NCBI GenBank assembly: GCA_002412595.1
Contig: DHVJ01000037.1
Span: 1-28,622, forward strand
Length of the DNA stretch: 28,622 nucleotides
From: Anaerolineaceae bacterium UBA5211
Lineage (GTDB): Bacteria > Chloroflexota > Anaerolineae > Anaerolineales > Anaerolineaceae
Direction of reading: 5' to 3'
Part shown: positions 15,307 to 24,060 of the stretch, in pieces
Position numbering within the stretch: position 1 is the stretch's first letter
How the letters are laid out: every line of letters starts with the position of its first letter
Position numbers and translations under genes: made by a program
The notes under the pieces: model-generated
The model's input: the letters and a program-made list of their open reading frames with translations, nothing else
Told to the model about the DNA's origin: nothing
Databases searched by the model: none

Positions 15307-16197
15307 TTACAACAAAGCCGGTTCTGCCTTATCTATTTTCGGGTCCGTGAGAAACAAGCGCGGTTTGACCAGTTTGCGAAGCTCGGGCAGAACATCCAGC
15401 GTTGCCTTGGCGCCCGCGTCCACCAATTCCTTGACATACTTGAATCCGGAAAGGGTTGTGATTTGCGGGTCAATATTCGGCCGGATGATCAGGTCGGTGT
15501 GAGCCTTGCGCAATTTGGCCGCCGTGAAATTAGACACCATAATAGCATTGGTGCGCCAGTTGGCTACCGCGATGCCGGGCATGTGCTGCTCATTCCAAAA
15601 TTCAGGATTAGTCACATCCGGACTGACATCCACTGCCACGGTCACCTCCGCACCCATGCTGTCCACCAGATCAGCGGGAACATTATTGAGCGATCCGCCA
15701 TCCACCAACAGAGAGTCGCCTATCCGCAGCGGAGCAATGAAACCGGGCAGCGCCATAGAAGCACTGATGGCCTCGATCAAATCCCCTTCCTGCAGGGCCA
15801 CATCGCGGGCATGCATGACATCTACAGCTGCCAGGGCTAACGGTATTTTCAAATCGGTAAAATCCTTTTTCCCGCCAAACATTTCCGCTAGATATTCCTG
15901 AAAGGCGCTATTGCTAATCACATTCCGCAACTTGGTCAAATCGCTGTCCAATAACTTGACCATATTACCGATATTACTGATATCACCCATGCGCAGGGCT
16001 TCTTTTTCAATATCCCTGGCGCTCATGCCGCTGGCGTACAAAGCTGCGATAACCGCGCCCATACTGGTGCCGGACATCAGCTGCGGTTGAATGCCTTCCG
16101 CTTCGAGAATCTTTAGCACACCAATGTGCGCAAATCCTCTGGCGCCACCGCCTCCTAAAGCCAAACCTAACATTGGATTTCTAGTTGATACCGCCAT
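15307..16197 (-). CDS. Patatin-like phospholipase (RssA/YlbK type)
   Basis: A 296-residue acyl hydrolase of the patatin fold with a Ser-Asp dyad. The oxyanion-hole glycine loop is GGGGARGFAHIG (15-26), the nucleophile elbow is GTSMG with Ser45, and the catalytic Asp166 lies in the DGGSLNN motif. The size and the DVxP-poor, compact layout fit bacterial RssA/NTE-like proteins thought to act on membrane phospholipids or lysophospholipids. No signal peptide or membrane segment is seen. GAGGA lies 6-7 nt before ATG 16197. It is divergent from the HtrA-type protease, which raises the possibility of shared envelope-stress control, but nothing in sequence proves this. Confidence 0.9.
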   Translation of the reverse strand: MAVSTRNPMLGLALGGGGARGFAHIGVLKILEAEGIQPQLMSGTSMGAVIAALYASGMSARDIEKEALRMGDISNIGNMVKLLDSDLTKLRNVISNSAFQEYLAEMFGGKKDFTDLKIPLALAAVDVMHARDVALQEGDLIEAISASMALPGFIAPLRIGDSLLVDGGSLNNVPADLVDSMGAEVTVAVDVSPDVTNPEFWNEQHMPGIAVANWRTNAIMVSNFTAAKLRKAHTDLIIRPNIDPQITTLSGFKYVKELVDAGAKATLDVLPELRKLVKPRLFLTDPKIDKAEPALL

Positions 16198-16290
16198 TCA
16201 TAATCCTCTTGTCCATAAAAATTTTATAATCGTATTATACGTGAAGCGCTCAAATTGCCGGTATAGGCATTCATACAAATATTTACAGAG

Positions 16291-16378
16291 ATTTTACAAA
16301 ACTCTTACTGCACGTTGACGGGATTGAAGTAAATTAAACCCTCGAAAGAGTTTGTAAAAATAATATCCATGTGGATAT
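16291..16378. promoter_or_regulatory. Operator-like repeats upstream of htrA
   Basis: ATTTTACAAAACTCTT (16291-16306) and the reverse complement of 16346-16361 (ATTTTTACAAACTCTT) form a near-perfect 16-nt inverted repeat about 40 nt apart. A second, compact dyad (ATATCCA-tg-TGGATAT, 16363-16378) sits just upstream of the ribosome site of the protease gene. TTGACG at 16315-16320 falls between the long arms but has no good -10 at 17 nt. Likely binding sites for a stress regulator. Confidence 0.45.
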
Positions 16379-16394
16379 GTACTTGGAGGTACGA

Positions 16395-18041
16395 ATGAAA
16401 AAAATCGTTATTAGTGTAATTAGTCTGGTGATGATTGTTGGACTGGCTGCCTGCAACACCGCCGCAGAGGTTAATCTCCCCGACTACTCCGCTGAAGTTA
16501 CCAGCCCTGCTGCAGAGAGCCAAAACCCCACTACGGCCGCTACTGAAGCAGCCCAAAACCCGGTGGAAGCTCCCAGCCTGGAAGGGCTGCAAGCCTCCTA
16601 CGAAGCCATTTACGACGCAGTGCTGCCCTCCGTGGTGAGCATCGAAGTCTCCTCAACCGTCGTGCAGAGCACGCCTTCCCTTCCGGATCTGCCATTCGAT
16701 TTTGGTTTACCCCAGGACCAGAACCAGGATAATAACCAACAGGAATATCAGGAAAGCGGCGCAGGCTCCGGATTTGTATGGGATACGGAAGGCCACATTA
16801 TCACCAACAACCATGTGATCGAAGGCGCAGACAGCATCCGCGTGATCTTCGCCAACGGCACCAGCGCTGCGGGCGAGGTTATCGGCAGTGATTCCGCCAG
16901 CGATCTGGCAGTCGTGAAAGTCGATGTGCCCGCATCCGAACTGACCCCCATTCAGGTCACGGATTCCACCAAGGCGAAAGTTGGGCAATTGGTTGTCGCC
17001 ATCGGTAATCCCTATCGCCTGAGCAGTTCCATGACTACCGGCATCATCAGCGGATTAGGGCGCTCGCTATCGCTTGACACCAGCACCAGCGCCACCGTCA
17101 CCTACACCATTCCGGATGTCATTCAAACCGACGCAGCCATTAATCCGGGCAACTCCGGCGGTGTGCTGGTGGATATCAACGGACGGTTGCTGGGCGTGAC
17201 CACAGCCATTGAAAGCCCCGTGCGAGCCAACTCCGGCATTGGTTATGTGGTGCCTTCCATCATCGTGCAAAAAATTGTGCCATTCCTGATCCAGGATGGT
17301 TTCTATCAGCAGCCCTATATCGGCATCAGCGGAACCGACCTGACCCCCGAATTGGCCGCAGCCATGGACCTGGACGGCACCCAGCGCGGCGCGCTGGTCA
17401 TTGATGTCAGCTCCGGCACACCGGCTGAAGCAGCCAGCCTACAAGGCAGTGATCGAACGGCCAGTATCAATGGGCAGGATACGCGCGTGGGCGGCGACGT
17501 CATCACCGCCGTGGATGGCAACGCCATCAATGATTTTGAAGACCTGACTGCATATTTAGCCCGTTACACCAACGTCGGTCAGACCATCGAAATCTCATAC
17601 CTGCGCGACGGGCAGGAAAAAACGACATCTCTGACCCTGGCGGCACGACCCGGAACTGAAGCCGGCAGCACCACCACCCAGACTGAAGAAACAGCCAGCA
17701 GTGCCTGGTTGGGCATTACGGGGGTGGACATGAGCGATGAGATCGCTTCCGCGATGGAATTGAATCCCACACCGGAAGGTGTGTTGGTTGAGCAAATCAG
17801 CGCCGGCAGCCCGGCGGATGAAGCCGGATTACGCGGCAGCTACAAACCCTTGGAAGTGAACGGTGAAGAAATCCTGGTGGGCGGCGACATCATCACCGCA
17901 GCAGGCAACACCCCGGTCAGCGGCATCAACGCACTAGCCAGCACGATTGCAACTTACCAAAGCGGCGACGAAATCACATTGACCATCCTGAGAAGCGGAA
18001 AGGAAATGAAAGTCAGCGTGACTTTAGCCGAAAAACCGTAG
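16395..18041 (+). CDS. HtrA/Deg-family serine protease, lipoprotein with two PDZ domains
   Basis: A 548-residue periplasmic-side/extracytoplasmic quality-control protease. ATG 16395 is chosen because GGAGG (16385-16389) lies 5 nt upstream. It gives a lipoprotein signal ending in the lipobox LAAC with Cys20. After a Thr/Ala/Pro-rich tether (21-60) comes the trypsin-like domain with the catalytic triad His140 (TNNHVIEG), Asp170 (SASDLAVVKV) and Ser254 (PGNSGG). PDZ1 (about 305-418) and PDZ2 (about 437-545) follow and are clear tandem relatives: YIGISGTDLTPELAAAMDL versus WLGITGVDMSDEIASAMEL. Both carry the same loop insertion before the VGGD[VI]I strand. A low-complexity QDQNQDNNQQE stretch (107-117) corresponds to the LA loop. 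A terminator follows. Confidence 0.94.
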   Translation: MKKIVISVISLVMIVGLAACNTAAEVNLPDYSAEVTSPAAESQNPTTAATEAAQNPVEAPSLEGLQASYEAIYDAVLPSVVSIEVSSTVVQSTPSLPDLPFDFGLPQDQNQDNNQQEYQESGAGSGFVWDTEGHIITNNHVIEGADSIRVIFANGTSAAGEVIGSDSASDLAVVKVDVPASELTPIQVTDSTKAKVGQLVVAIGNPYRLSSSMTTGIISGLGRSLSLDTSTSATVTYTIPDVIQTDAAINPGNSGGVLVDINGRLLGVTTAIESPVRANSGIGYVVPSIIVQKIVPFLIQDGFYQQPYIGISGTDLTPELAAAMDLDGTQRGALVIDVSSGTPAEAASLQGSDRTASINGQDTRVGGDVITAVDGNAINDFEDLTAYLARYTNVGQTIEISYLRDGQEKTTSLTLAARPGTEAGSTTTQTEETASSAWLGITGVDMSDEIASAMELNPTPEGVLVEQISAGSPADEAGLRGSYKPLEVNGEEILVGGDIITAAGNTPVSGINALASTIATYQSGDEITLTILRSGKEMKVSVTLAEKP

Positions 18042-18067
18042 AACGTATCTACTCTCCCCCATAGAAA

Positions 18068-18102
18068 GCGGGCTCCCATTGAGGAGCCCGCGTCTTTTTT
18101 TT
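18068..18102 (+). terminator. Intrinsic terminator after htrA
   Basis: A perfect 9-bp GC-rich stem (GCGGGCTCC 18068-18076; GGAGCCCGC 18083-18091), loop CATTGA, then GTC and eight T. It lies between the convergent protease and gyrB stops. On the minus strand only a TTTCTAT stretch follows, so it works best for the protease transcript. Confidence 0.93.
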
Positions 18103-18118
18103 CTTCAAAATTTTGCGT

Positions 18119-20050
18119 TTAGATATCCAGGTTACGCACCAGTTTGGCATGCGTAATGATAAAACGTTTGCGCGGGGGAACCTGGTCGCCCATGAGCATG
18201 TCAAAGGTGCGATCCGCTTCAGCAGCGTCTTCGACATTGACCATCAACAAGGTGCGGTTATCCGGGTTCATAGTTGTTTCCCACAACTGCTCCGGGTTCA
18301 TTTCACCCAAACCCTTATAACGCTGCAGGCCAACCTTGTCTTCCTTGGCACCCATATCTTTAATAATCTCCAGGCGCTCATCTTCCGTGTACGCGTAGCG
18401 TTTATCTTTGCGGTATGTGATCAAATATAGAGGCGGCTGCGCGATGAATAAGTGGCCGTCATCAATCAGTTTGGGCATATAGCGGAAAAAGAAGGTTAGC
18501 AGCAGCGTACGAATATGGCTGCCGTCCACGTCCGCATCGGTCATGATCACAATCTTGTTATAACGCAAGCCGCTAATGTTAAAAGTTTCACCAATTCCGG
18601 TGCCCAGCGCCGAAATCATCGATTTCACTTCTTTATTGGATAGGATCTTGTCCAAACGAGCGCGCTCGGTATTCAGGATCTTGCCGCGCAGCGGCAGGAT
18701 GGCCTGGAAATGGCGGTCACGGCCTTGTTTGGCTGAACCACCAGCGGAATCACCCTCAACGATATACAATTCGGTACGCTTGGCATCACGCTCGGAACAA
18801 TCGGCCAGCTTACCCGGCAGTGTCATGCTTTCCAACGCAGATTTGCGGATAACCAGGTCGCGCGCTTTGCGGGCTGCATCGCGGGCACGTGCGGAGGTGA
18901 GGCATTTTCTGATGATGGACTTACCGGCTGCGGGATTTTCTTCCAGAAATTCACTGAAAGCTTCGTTCACTACCTGGGTGGCGATGGTCTGCACTTCCGG
19001 GTTCATCAACTTGACTTTGGTCTGGCTTTCAAATTGCGGATCCGGATGTTTGATGCTGATCAACGCAGTCATACCTTCACGGGTGTCGTCTCCGGTGAAA
19101 TTTGGGTCGTTATCCTTGATCAGACTGTTACGCCGGGCGTAATCGTTCAAAGAGCGCGTAATCGCTGAGCGGAAACCGGTCATATGTGTGCCGCCGTCAA
19201 TGGTATTGATCGTATTGGCAAAACTGTAAACGGATTCGGAATAGGCATCAGTATATTGAACAGCTGCCTCGATGGTGATGTTATCCACTTCCTTTTCAAC
19301 ATAGAAAACATCGTGCAGGACCTCACGATTACGGTTGAGGTACTTTACAAAGGAAGCAATTCCGCCTTCAAAATAGAAGCGCATACTGCGCACAGGATCT
19401 TCGCGTTCATCAATGAGGCTGATCTCAACCTGACGGGTGACAAACGCCATTTCACGGAAACGCTGAGCCAGCGTCTCGAAGCGGAAATCAATTTCCTCTT
19501 TGAAAATTTCCTTATCGAAGCGGAAAGTGGTACGGTTGCCCGTGACACCCTCTTCAGCTTTTCCAATTTCTTTGACAGCTTCAACCGGGCGGCCGCGGTC
19601 ATAACGCTGGAAATAAACCTTGCCATCACGGCGGACTTCGACTTCACACCATTCCGACAACGCATTCACCGCTGACACGCCCACACCATGCAGGCCGCCG
19701 GAGACTTTATAACTGCCGCCGCCGAATTTACCGCCGGCATGCAGGATGGTCATAACCACTTCCAAAGCGGAAACGTGTTTCTGCGGATGGATATCCACCG
19801 GAATGCCGCGCCCATTATCATCCACAGTTACAGAGCTATCCGGATGAATGGTTACGGTAATGCGGTTGCAGACACCCGCCAGGGCTTCATCAATTGAATT
19901 ATCCACCACCTCATAAACCAGGTGATGCAGCGCTTTCAGATCGGTTCCACCAACATACATACCCGGACGGCGGCGAACCGCCTCCAGTCCTTCCAAAACC
20001 TGAATATCTTTGGCGCCATATGAACTTAAATTAGCATCAGCTTTCGGCAC
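18119..20050 (-). CDS. gyrB: DNA gyrase subunit B
   Basis: ATPase subunit of type II topoisomerase that introduces negative supercoils with GyrA. 643 residues: GHKL ATPase (Glu47 in YEVVDNSIDEALAG, DNGRGIP 78-84, GGLHGVGVSAVN 118-129), transducer domain (about 230-400), and Toprim metal-binding domain (EGDSAGG 432-438, acidic DADVDG 505-510), then QRYKGLGEMNPEQLW (576-590) and the conserved end. Length and motifs suit GyrB without the long insertion of enterobacteria. ParE is the alternative in genomes with both, but sequence style and the terminal segment favour GyrB. It starts at GTG 20050, preceded by GGAGGAA. gyrA is not adjacent. It follows a membrane-protein gene by 34 nt on the same strand. 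Confidence 0.93.
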   Translation of the reverse strand: MPKADANLSSYGAKDIQVLEGLEAVRRRPGMYVGGTDLKALHHLVYEVVDNSIDEALAGVCNRITVTIHPDSSVTVDDNGRGIPVDIHPQKHVSALEVVMTILHAGGKFGGGSYKVSGGLHGVGVSAVNALSEWCEVEVRRDGKVYFQRYDRGRPVEAVKEIGKAEEGVTGNRTTFRFDKEIFKEEIDFRFETLAQRFREMAFVTRQVEISLIDEREDPVRSMRFYFEGGIASFVKYLNRNREVLHDVFYVEKEVDNITIEAAVQYTDAYSESVYSFANTINTIDGGTHMTGFRSAITRSLNDYARRNSLIKDNDPNFTGDDTREGMTALISIKHPDPQFESQTKVKLMNPEVQTIATQVVNEAFSEFLEENPAAGKSIIRKCLTSARARDAARKARDLVIRKSALESMTLPGKLADCSERDAKRTELYIVEGDSAGGSAKQGRDRHFQAILPLRGKILNTERARLDKILSNKEVKSMISALGTGIGETFNISGLRYNKIVIMTDADVDGSHIRTLLLTFFFRYMPKLIDDGHLFIAQPPLYLITYRKDKRYAYTEDERLEIIKDMGAKEDKVGLQRYKGLGEMNPEQLWETTMNPDNRTLLMVNVEDAAEADRTFDMLMGDQVPPRKRFIITHAKLVRNLDI

Positions 20051-20084
20051 TAATTCCTCCGAGATTGTTTATTTTATTTTAATT

Positions 20085-21089
20085 CTAAGAAAGTGTTTTT
20101 TGTTTATTAGCATTCACTTCTGAGATGACCACGTTCAGCCATTTCATGCCGTTGTTGTAGAAGACAAAGGAAGCGGCAATCAGACTGCTGGAAATAAAAG
20201 CGTGTCCTAAGATACCAATCAGCAACATCCAACTGGTGGGTTCCGGGGTGGACCAGAGAAAATCCAGCCCATATCCCAGCAAAATCAAAATCGTAAAGAA
20301 TAATCCTACGATGGAGATCAAAGGCCGCACTAATTTAATGGAATTGGTAATTGCAGTGGTGGCTTTTAATTGGTTGGCAAAAACCCCGTGCGGAGAAAAC
20401 GCCATAGGCATCAAGACCCATATCAGAAGCAGACCAAAAACCATGAGTGGCAAGCTGCCCAATGACGGCACGAACATCACTAAAGACGATATCAGGCAAA
20501 CCGCTGGAATGGATAAAAACAGCAATATCACACAGATGATCACAGATAGCAAGATACACTGTCCAATCTGGGCAGGGATCTGTTTCAATTTTGACTTGTT
20601 GTCATCCGGGTTGGTCACGTGGGCAATCAGGGCAAAATAAAGACTGCCGATGACCAGACCGATAAGAGACAAAGCCACAATCAACCAGAAAGCGGATGTG
20701 GAAGACTGCAATTCGACAATTTGCAGAGCTCCCAATGGATTTTGCTGAATACCTTTATAGGACAGCAAACTCGGTACGCCAACCGGGTATGAGCGCAAAT
20801 TATAAAGCAGGTTGAATTGCTCCAGGATCGAAGTCCACATCTCCTTGGCAGTTTGAAGGAAAGCCTGGCTATCCTGACCGTAAGCCGGCGCAGATAGATC
20901 GCTGGCATTCAACATGACCGGCAAGATAAGGTCTTTGATGCGCACTAAAGGGCCGAACCATAAAAACAAATCCAACAAAACTGGAAAAACAATAATGTAA
21001 ATATGATTGGCTATGGCATTAAAACCCTCAACGATAGAGGGAATTAATTTCGGTGGTAATACCTTGGGTTCATTTTTAATATCGAACAT
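20085..21089 (-). CDS. Uncharacterised multi-pass membrane protein
   Basis: About 334 residues with roughly six hydrophobic segments: around HIYIIVFPVLLDLFLWFGPL; STSAFWLIVALSLIGLVIG; the long run CILLSVIICVILLFLSIPAV through WVLMPMAFSP (two or three spans); PLISIVGLFFTILILLGYG; and WMLLIGILGHAFISSSLIAA. A roughly 100-residue external or cytosolic loop (about 60-150) separates the first two spans. I recognise no family. ATG 21089 (MFDIKNEPKVLPP) is chosen; an in-frame GTG at 21128 would add 13 residues but neither has a good ribosome site. It lies upstream of gyrB on the same strand and divergent from another membrane-protein gene. Confidence 0.7.
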   Translation of the reverse strand: MFDIKNEPKVLPPKLIPSIVEGFNAIANHIYIIVFPVLLDLFLWFGPLVRIKDLILPVMLNASDLSAPAYGQDSQAFLQTAKEMWTSILEQFNLLYNLRSYPVGVPSLLSYKGIQQNPLGALQIVELQSSTSAFWLIVALSLIGLVIGSLYFALIAHVTNPDDNKSKLKQIPAQIGQCILLSVIICVILLFLSIPAVCLISSLVMFVPSLGSLPLMVFGLLLIWVLMPMAFSPHGVFANQLKATTAITNSIKLVRPLISIVGLFFTILILLGYGLDFLWSTPEPTSWMLLIGILGHAFISSSLIAASFVFYNNGMKWLNVVISEVNANKQKTLS

Positions 21090-21159
21090 ACAATCTATAA
21101 TTTTACCATACAGGGATAAAACCGACACTAAATCGCACCGCTTAGGGTAAAATCAAGTA

Positions 21160-21972
21160 GTGGAAAATCATTATGAACTCCCACAGAGCAAAAAACTCAG
21201 CATTGTCTCAGCCAGCATTTTGATCTGTTATTCGGTGTTACCATTTATCCAGGTGACCGCACGCGAAGTGCCATTATCGTTAGCCGGCATCGCCATTCCA
21301 CTACGAATCAATTTCTACAATCTGATCTCCCTGATTGCGGCAGCATTGGCAGCAGCCGGTACGGACTGGATGCTGCGCGACCACCCAAAGATCGCCAACC
21401 ACGCTACCTTACCGCATCTAATCTTGCCGGCCATGGCCGCCGGGGCGCTTGGTACCCCACTTGGACTGCTGGAAACCGGGTTAGAATGGTGGATCATCCT
21501 GGCTTTTGGCAGCTTGCTAATTTTCCTGATCATGATCGCGGAATACATCTCGCTGGACAAAAACGACGCACGTTACCCGCTGGCACTTATGGTGCTTACA
21601 GCCGTCAGCTACGGTGTCTTTTTCCTGCTTTGCATCGTCCTGCGCGCCACAAATTCGCGTCTATACTTGCTATTGTTAGCCCTGCCGCTTTTCTTCGCCT
21701 TTTTATGCTTGCGGATCCTGAGTTTCAGACTGGGCGGGAAGTGGCGTTTCGAATGGACAGCGGTGATTACATTGATCATGGCTCAATTTTTGATTGCTTT
21801 TTATTATTGGCCTTTAACTCCAATCCGCTATGCACTGGCATTGTTGGGGCCGGCCTACGCATTAATCGGTATCACAGCTTCATTAGAAGAAGAACCGAGC
21901 CTGCGTAAAGTTTTTTTTGAGCCTTTCTTGATGTTGGGTTTATTTTGGATTTTAGGGATTATCATAAAATAA
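21160..21972 (+). CDS. Uncharacterised integral membrane protein
   Basis: 270 residues, almost entirely hydrophobic, with about eight or nine probable membrane spans (for example 11-31, 108-131, 139-161, 166-187, 197-219, 222-242, 252-270). No recognised catalytic or binding motif. It starts at GTG 21160; no strong Shine-Dalgarno is seen, and ATG starts further in would cut the first span. It is followed 37 nt later by plsY on the same strand, so a lipid- or envelope-related role is possible but unproven. Confidence 0.7.
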   Translation: MENHYELPQSKKLSIVSASILICYSVLPFIQVTAREVPLSLAGIAIPLRINFYNLISLIAAALAAAGTDWMLRDHPKIANHATLPHLILPAMAAGALGTPLGLLETGLEWWIILAFGSLLIFLIMIAEYISLDKNDARYPLALMVLTAVSYGVFFLLCIVLRATNSRLYLLLLALPLFFAFLCLRILSFRLGGKWRFEWTAVITLIMAQFLIAFYYWPLTPIRYALALLGPAYALIGITASLEEEPSLRKVFFEPFLMLGLFWILGIIIK

Positions 21973-22009
21973 AAATGTATCTTATAGGCAGATAAAGGGT
22001 TAAATCACT

Positions 22010-22678
22010 ATGATGTTAGCAATACTTTCTTTACCAATTGCTTATTTAATTGGCTCGATACCTTCCGGCTGGCTGGTGGTTAAACTTTTCACCGGTCAGG
22101 ATGTGCGCACCATTGAAAGCGGCCGCACAGGCGGGACCAACGCCATGCGGGCCGGAGGCCCATTCGCCGGCTTGCTCACGGCTGTATTGGACGCTGCCAA
22201 AGGTGCGGCGGCCGTTTGGGTCAGCCAATCCCTTTCAGCCGGAATCGACTGGACCGCCGCCATGAGCGGTGTTTTGGCGATCGTCGGGCATAATTATTCA
22301 GCCTTTTTGATACAAAAAGATGAAAACGGCAAACTGCATTTCCGCGGTGGCGCCGGCGGCGCTACCACCTTTGGGGCCGCCATTGGCTTGTGGTTAAACA
22401 GTTGGATGTTTATCTTACCCTTCGCCCTGATTTTTTATCTTGTGGTGGGGTACGCATCCCTGACCACCATCAGCATCGCTTTTTCTGCCATGGGCGTCTT
22501 CACCATCCGCGCCGCTCAGGGTATGAACCCCTGGGCATATGCCTTTTTCGGCGTGGCGGCGTTGGCCATTGTGGTTTACGCGCTGCGGCCAAATCTGAAA
22601 CGGTTAAAAGAAGGCACCGAAAGGCAAGTACAGTTACTCGCGCGTATCTTTAAGAAGATTCAAAAACCTAAAGAATAG
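22010..22678 (+). CDS. plsY: Glycerol-3-phosphate acyltransferase PlsY-like
   Basis: A membrane enzyme that transfers an acyl group from acyl-phosphate to glycerol-3-phosphate, the first step of phospholipid synthesis in most bacteria. 222 residues with about five to seven spans. Conserved family blocks are visible: YLIGSIPSGWLV (about 13-24), SGRTGGTNAMRAGGP (about 37-51; most PlsY proteins have GATN where this has GGTN), the HNYS segment (about 94-97), and the glycine-rich GGAGGATTFGA (about 108-118). ATG 22010 or the adjacent ATG 22013 could start it; AAGGG upstream is a modest ribosome site. The Arg/Lys-rich tail is likely cytosolic. Confidence 0.9.
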   Translation: MMLAILSLPIAYLIGSIPSGWLVVKLFTGQDVRTIESGRTGGTNAMRAGGPFAGLLTAVLDAAKGAAAVWVSQSLSAGIDWTAAMSGVLAIVGHNYSAFLIQKDENGKLHFRGGAGGATTFGAAIGLWLNSWMFILPFALIFYLVVGYASLTTISIAFSAMGVFTIRAAQGMNPWAYAFFGVAALAIVVYALRPNLKRLKEGTERQVQLLARIFKKIQKPKE

Positions 22679-22687
22679 ACTGGAAGA

Positions 22688-23524
22688 TTAATCTAAAGCG
22701 CCGGTTTCCTGGTTATACAGGAATGCCAGGTTGCGTTGGTGCAGCTCTTCCACCAGGCCGCCCAACAACACACGGCTCTTGCCGCATTCCTCCACAGTGG
22801 ATTCCGCGAGCACTTCCTGGGGATCCTTGCGCTTGGAGGCCGTTCGCGCTATTTTCCGGATAGCCGCCAGGTAATTCAAATTGCCCTTGACAGCCTGTTC
22901 AATTTCGCCCCGCAGGATAACATCGCCATGTCCCTGAACAATATTTTCCAGGCTCATTTTGCCGGTATTTTTGATCGTTTCAGTTAACTGGTCCAGGTCC
23001 CCTTCCACAATCGTGGGCAGAGGCAGGAAAGCATCACCGGCGAACAAAACCCGATCTTCACGCACCAGCACAGAGATGCCGTCATCACTGCTGCCGGGGG
23101 TGGCAAAAATCTTGATGTGGCGTTTGCCAATCTGAAGAGAAAGCGTGCCTGAATCGAAGGTCAAATCCGGTAATTGAATCTTCACATTATCAAATGCCGA
23201 ACTCTGTTCCTGCACATTTGCCAGTGCAGCCGGGTTACGCTCTGCCATGAATTTACGGCAAAGCTTATGCCCAATAACAATCGCTCCGGGGAAGAAACAA
23301 TTTCCGAAGGTGTGGTCGGCGTGGTAGATAGTATTCACGATATAGCGAACCTGGACACCCAGCGTCTCTTCCAGATAAGCACGCATTTGAAGCGTTTCTT
23401 CCGGGACTGCCAGGGTATCCACTAAGACAGCCCAGTTTGCACCCACAATCGCACCAGCCGTAACTTGTGCGTATATCTCACTCTGAAACCAATATACGTT
23501 ATCTGCAATACGTTCTCTGATCAT
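22688..23524 (-). CDS. Metallo-beta-lactamase-fold protein with altered metal site
   Basis: 278 residues with the MBL fold, resembling stand-alone hydrolases of the glyoxalase II/SoxH type. The usual HxHxDH motif reads I66-Y-H68-A-D70-H71 (NTIYHADHTFGN), so the first His is Ile. The usual TPGHS reads TPGSS, so the next His ligand is Ser145. D164 (FAGDAF) and H199 (VQGHGD) remain. The Zn1 site thus lacks two of three ligands while Zn2 ligands (D70, H71, D164, H199) are kept. The enzyme may use one metal, as subclass B2 lactamases do, or may be catalytically weak. Substrate unknown. ATG 23524 starts MIRERIADNVYWF; no strong ribosome site is seen. It converges with plsY, only 9 nt between stops. 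Confidence 0.85.
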   Translation of the reverse strand: MIRERIADNVYWFQSEIYAQVTAGAIVGANWAVLVDTLAVPEETLQMRAYLEETLGVQVRYIVNTIYHADHTFGNCFFPGAIVIGHKLCRKFMAERNPAALANVQEQSSAFDNVKIQLPDLTFDSGTLSLQIGKRHIKIFATPGSSDDGISVLVREDRVLFAGDAFLPLPTIVEGDLDQLTETIKNTGKMSLENIVQGHGDVILRGEIEQAVKGNLNYLAAIRKIARTASKRKDPQEVLAESTVEECGKSRVLLGGLVEELHQRNLAFLYNQETGALD

Positions 23525-23713
23525 TTACACTTCCAATATGAATGGGGAATTTCAAGTGTTAAAAATAGCACAAATGTAGTTAAAAGTCAAAAAATTGGTG
23601 TTTTCTTCACCATTCACGTTTTCGTATATGAAAATTATATAAAAATAGATATAGCCAAGTCAAACTGAATATTTCTTATATAATTAAGATAAATAATAAA
23701 AAGGAAGGTAACA

Positions 23714-23956
23714 ATGAATATTTTATATCTTTTATTAGTTGGTTTAATTGCTGGATTTTTGGCAGATAAGGTCGTCAAAAACTCCTTCGGCGCGATCGGA
23801 GACATGGTTATAGGTGTGATTGGTTCTTTCCTGGGCGGTTGGATCTTCAGCCTGCTGAACCTGAGCGTTAATAGCATAATCGGTCAGATTTTCGCGGCTT
23901 TCGTAGGCGCTGTGGTCCTCTTGCTGGTCATCAACCTGATCACAGGCAGAAAGTAA
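23714..23956 (+). CDS. GlsB/YeaQ/YmgE-family small membrane protein
   Basis: 80 residues with three hydrophobic spans (about 2-18, 28-48, 56-76) and the family's glycine-rich pattern: LLVGLIAGFLADKVV, GDMVIGVIGSFLGGWIF and GQIFAAFVGAVVLLLVINLI. The family (transglycosylase-associated/GlsB) is widespread, often stress-induced, and of unclear biochemical role. GGAAGG (23702-23707) lies 6 nt before ATG 23714. TATAAT at 23679-23684 is a likely -10, though no matching -35 is visible, which may mean an alternative sigma factor. A strong terminator follows. Confidence 0.9.
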   Translation: MNILYLLLVGLIAGFLADKVVKNSFGAIGDMVIGVIGSFLGGWIFSLLNLSVNSIIGQIFAAFVGAVVLLLVINLITGRK

Positions 23957-23982
23957 ATCATTCTCCGCTCCTTATAAATAAA

Positions 23983-24025
23983 AAAACACCGCTCACTTCG
24001 ATTAATAACCGGTGAGCGGTGTTTT
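23983..24025. terminator. Bidirectional terminator
   Basis: A 14-bp perfect stem (AAAACACCGCTCAC 23983-23996; GTGAGCGGTGTTTT 24012-24025). T-runs lie on both outer sides (TTTT then ACTTT on plus; six T on minus). It should end both the plus-strand GlsB-type gene and the minus-strand nucleoside hydrolase. Confidence 0.9.
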
Positions 24026-24060
24026 ACTTTAATAGAAAAGCAACTGGTTTATAAAGGCTA

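Noticed and set aside
20..23552. Recurring GAATGGGGA near 41-50 and 23538-23547 as a dispersed repeat
   Set aside because: The shared core is only nine bases and the flanks differ; this is compatible with chance.
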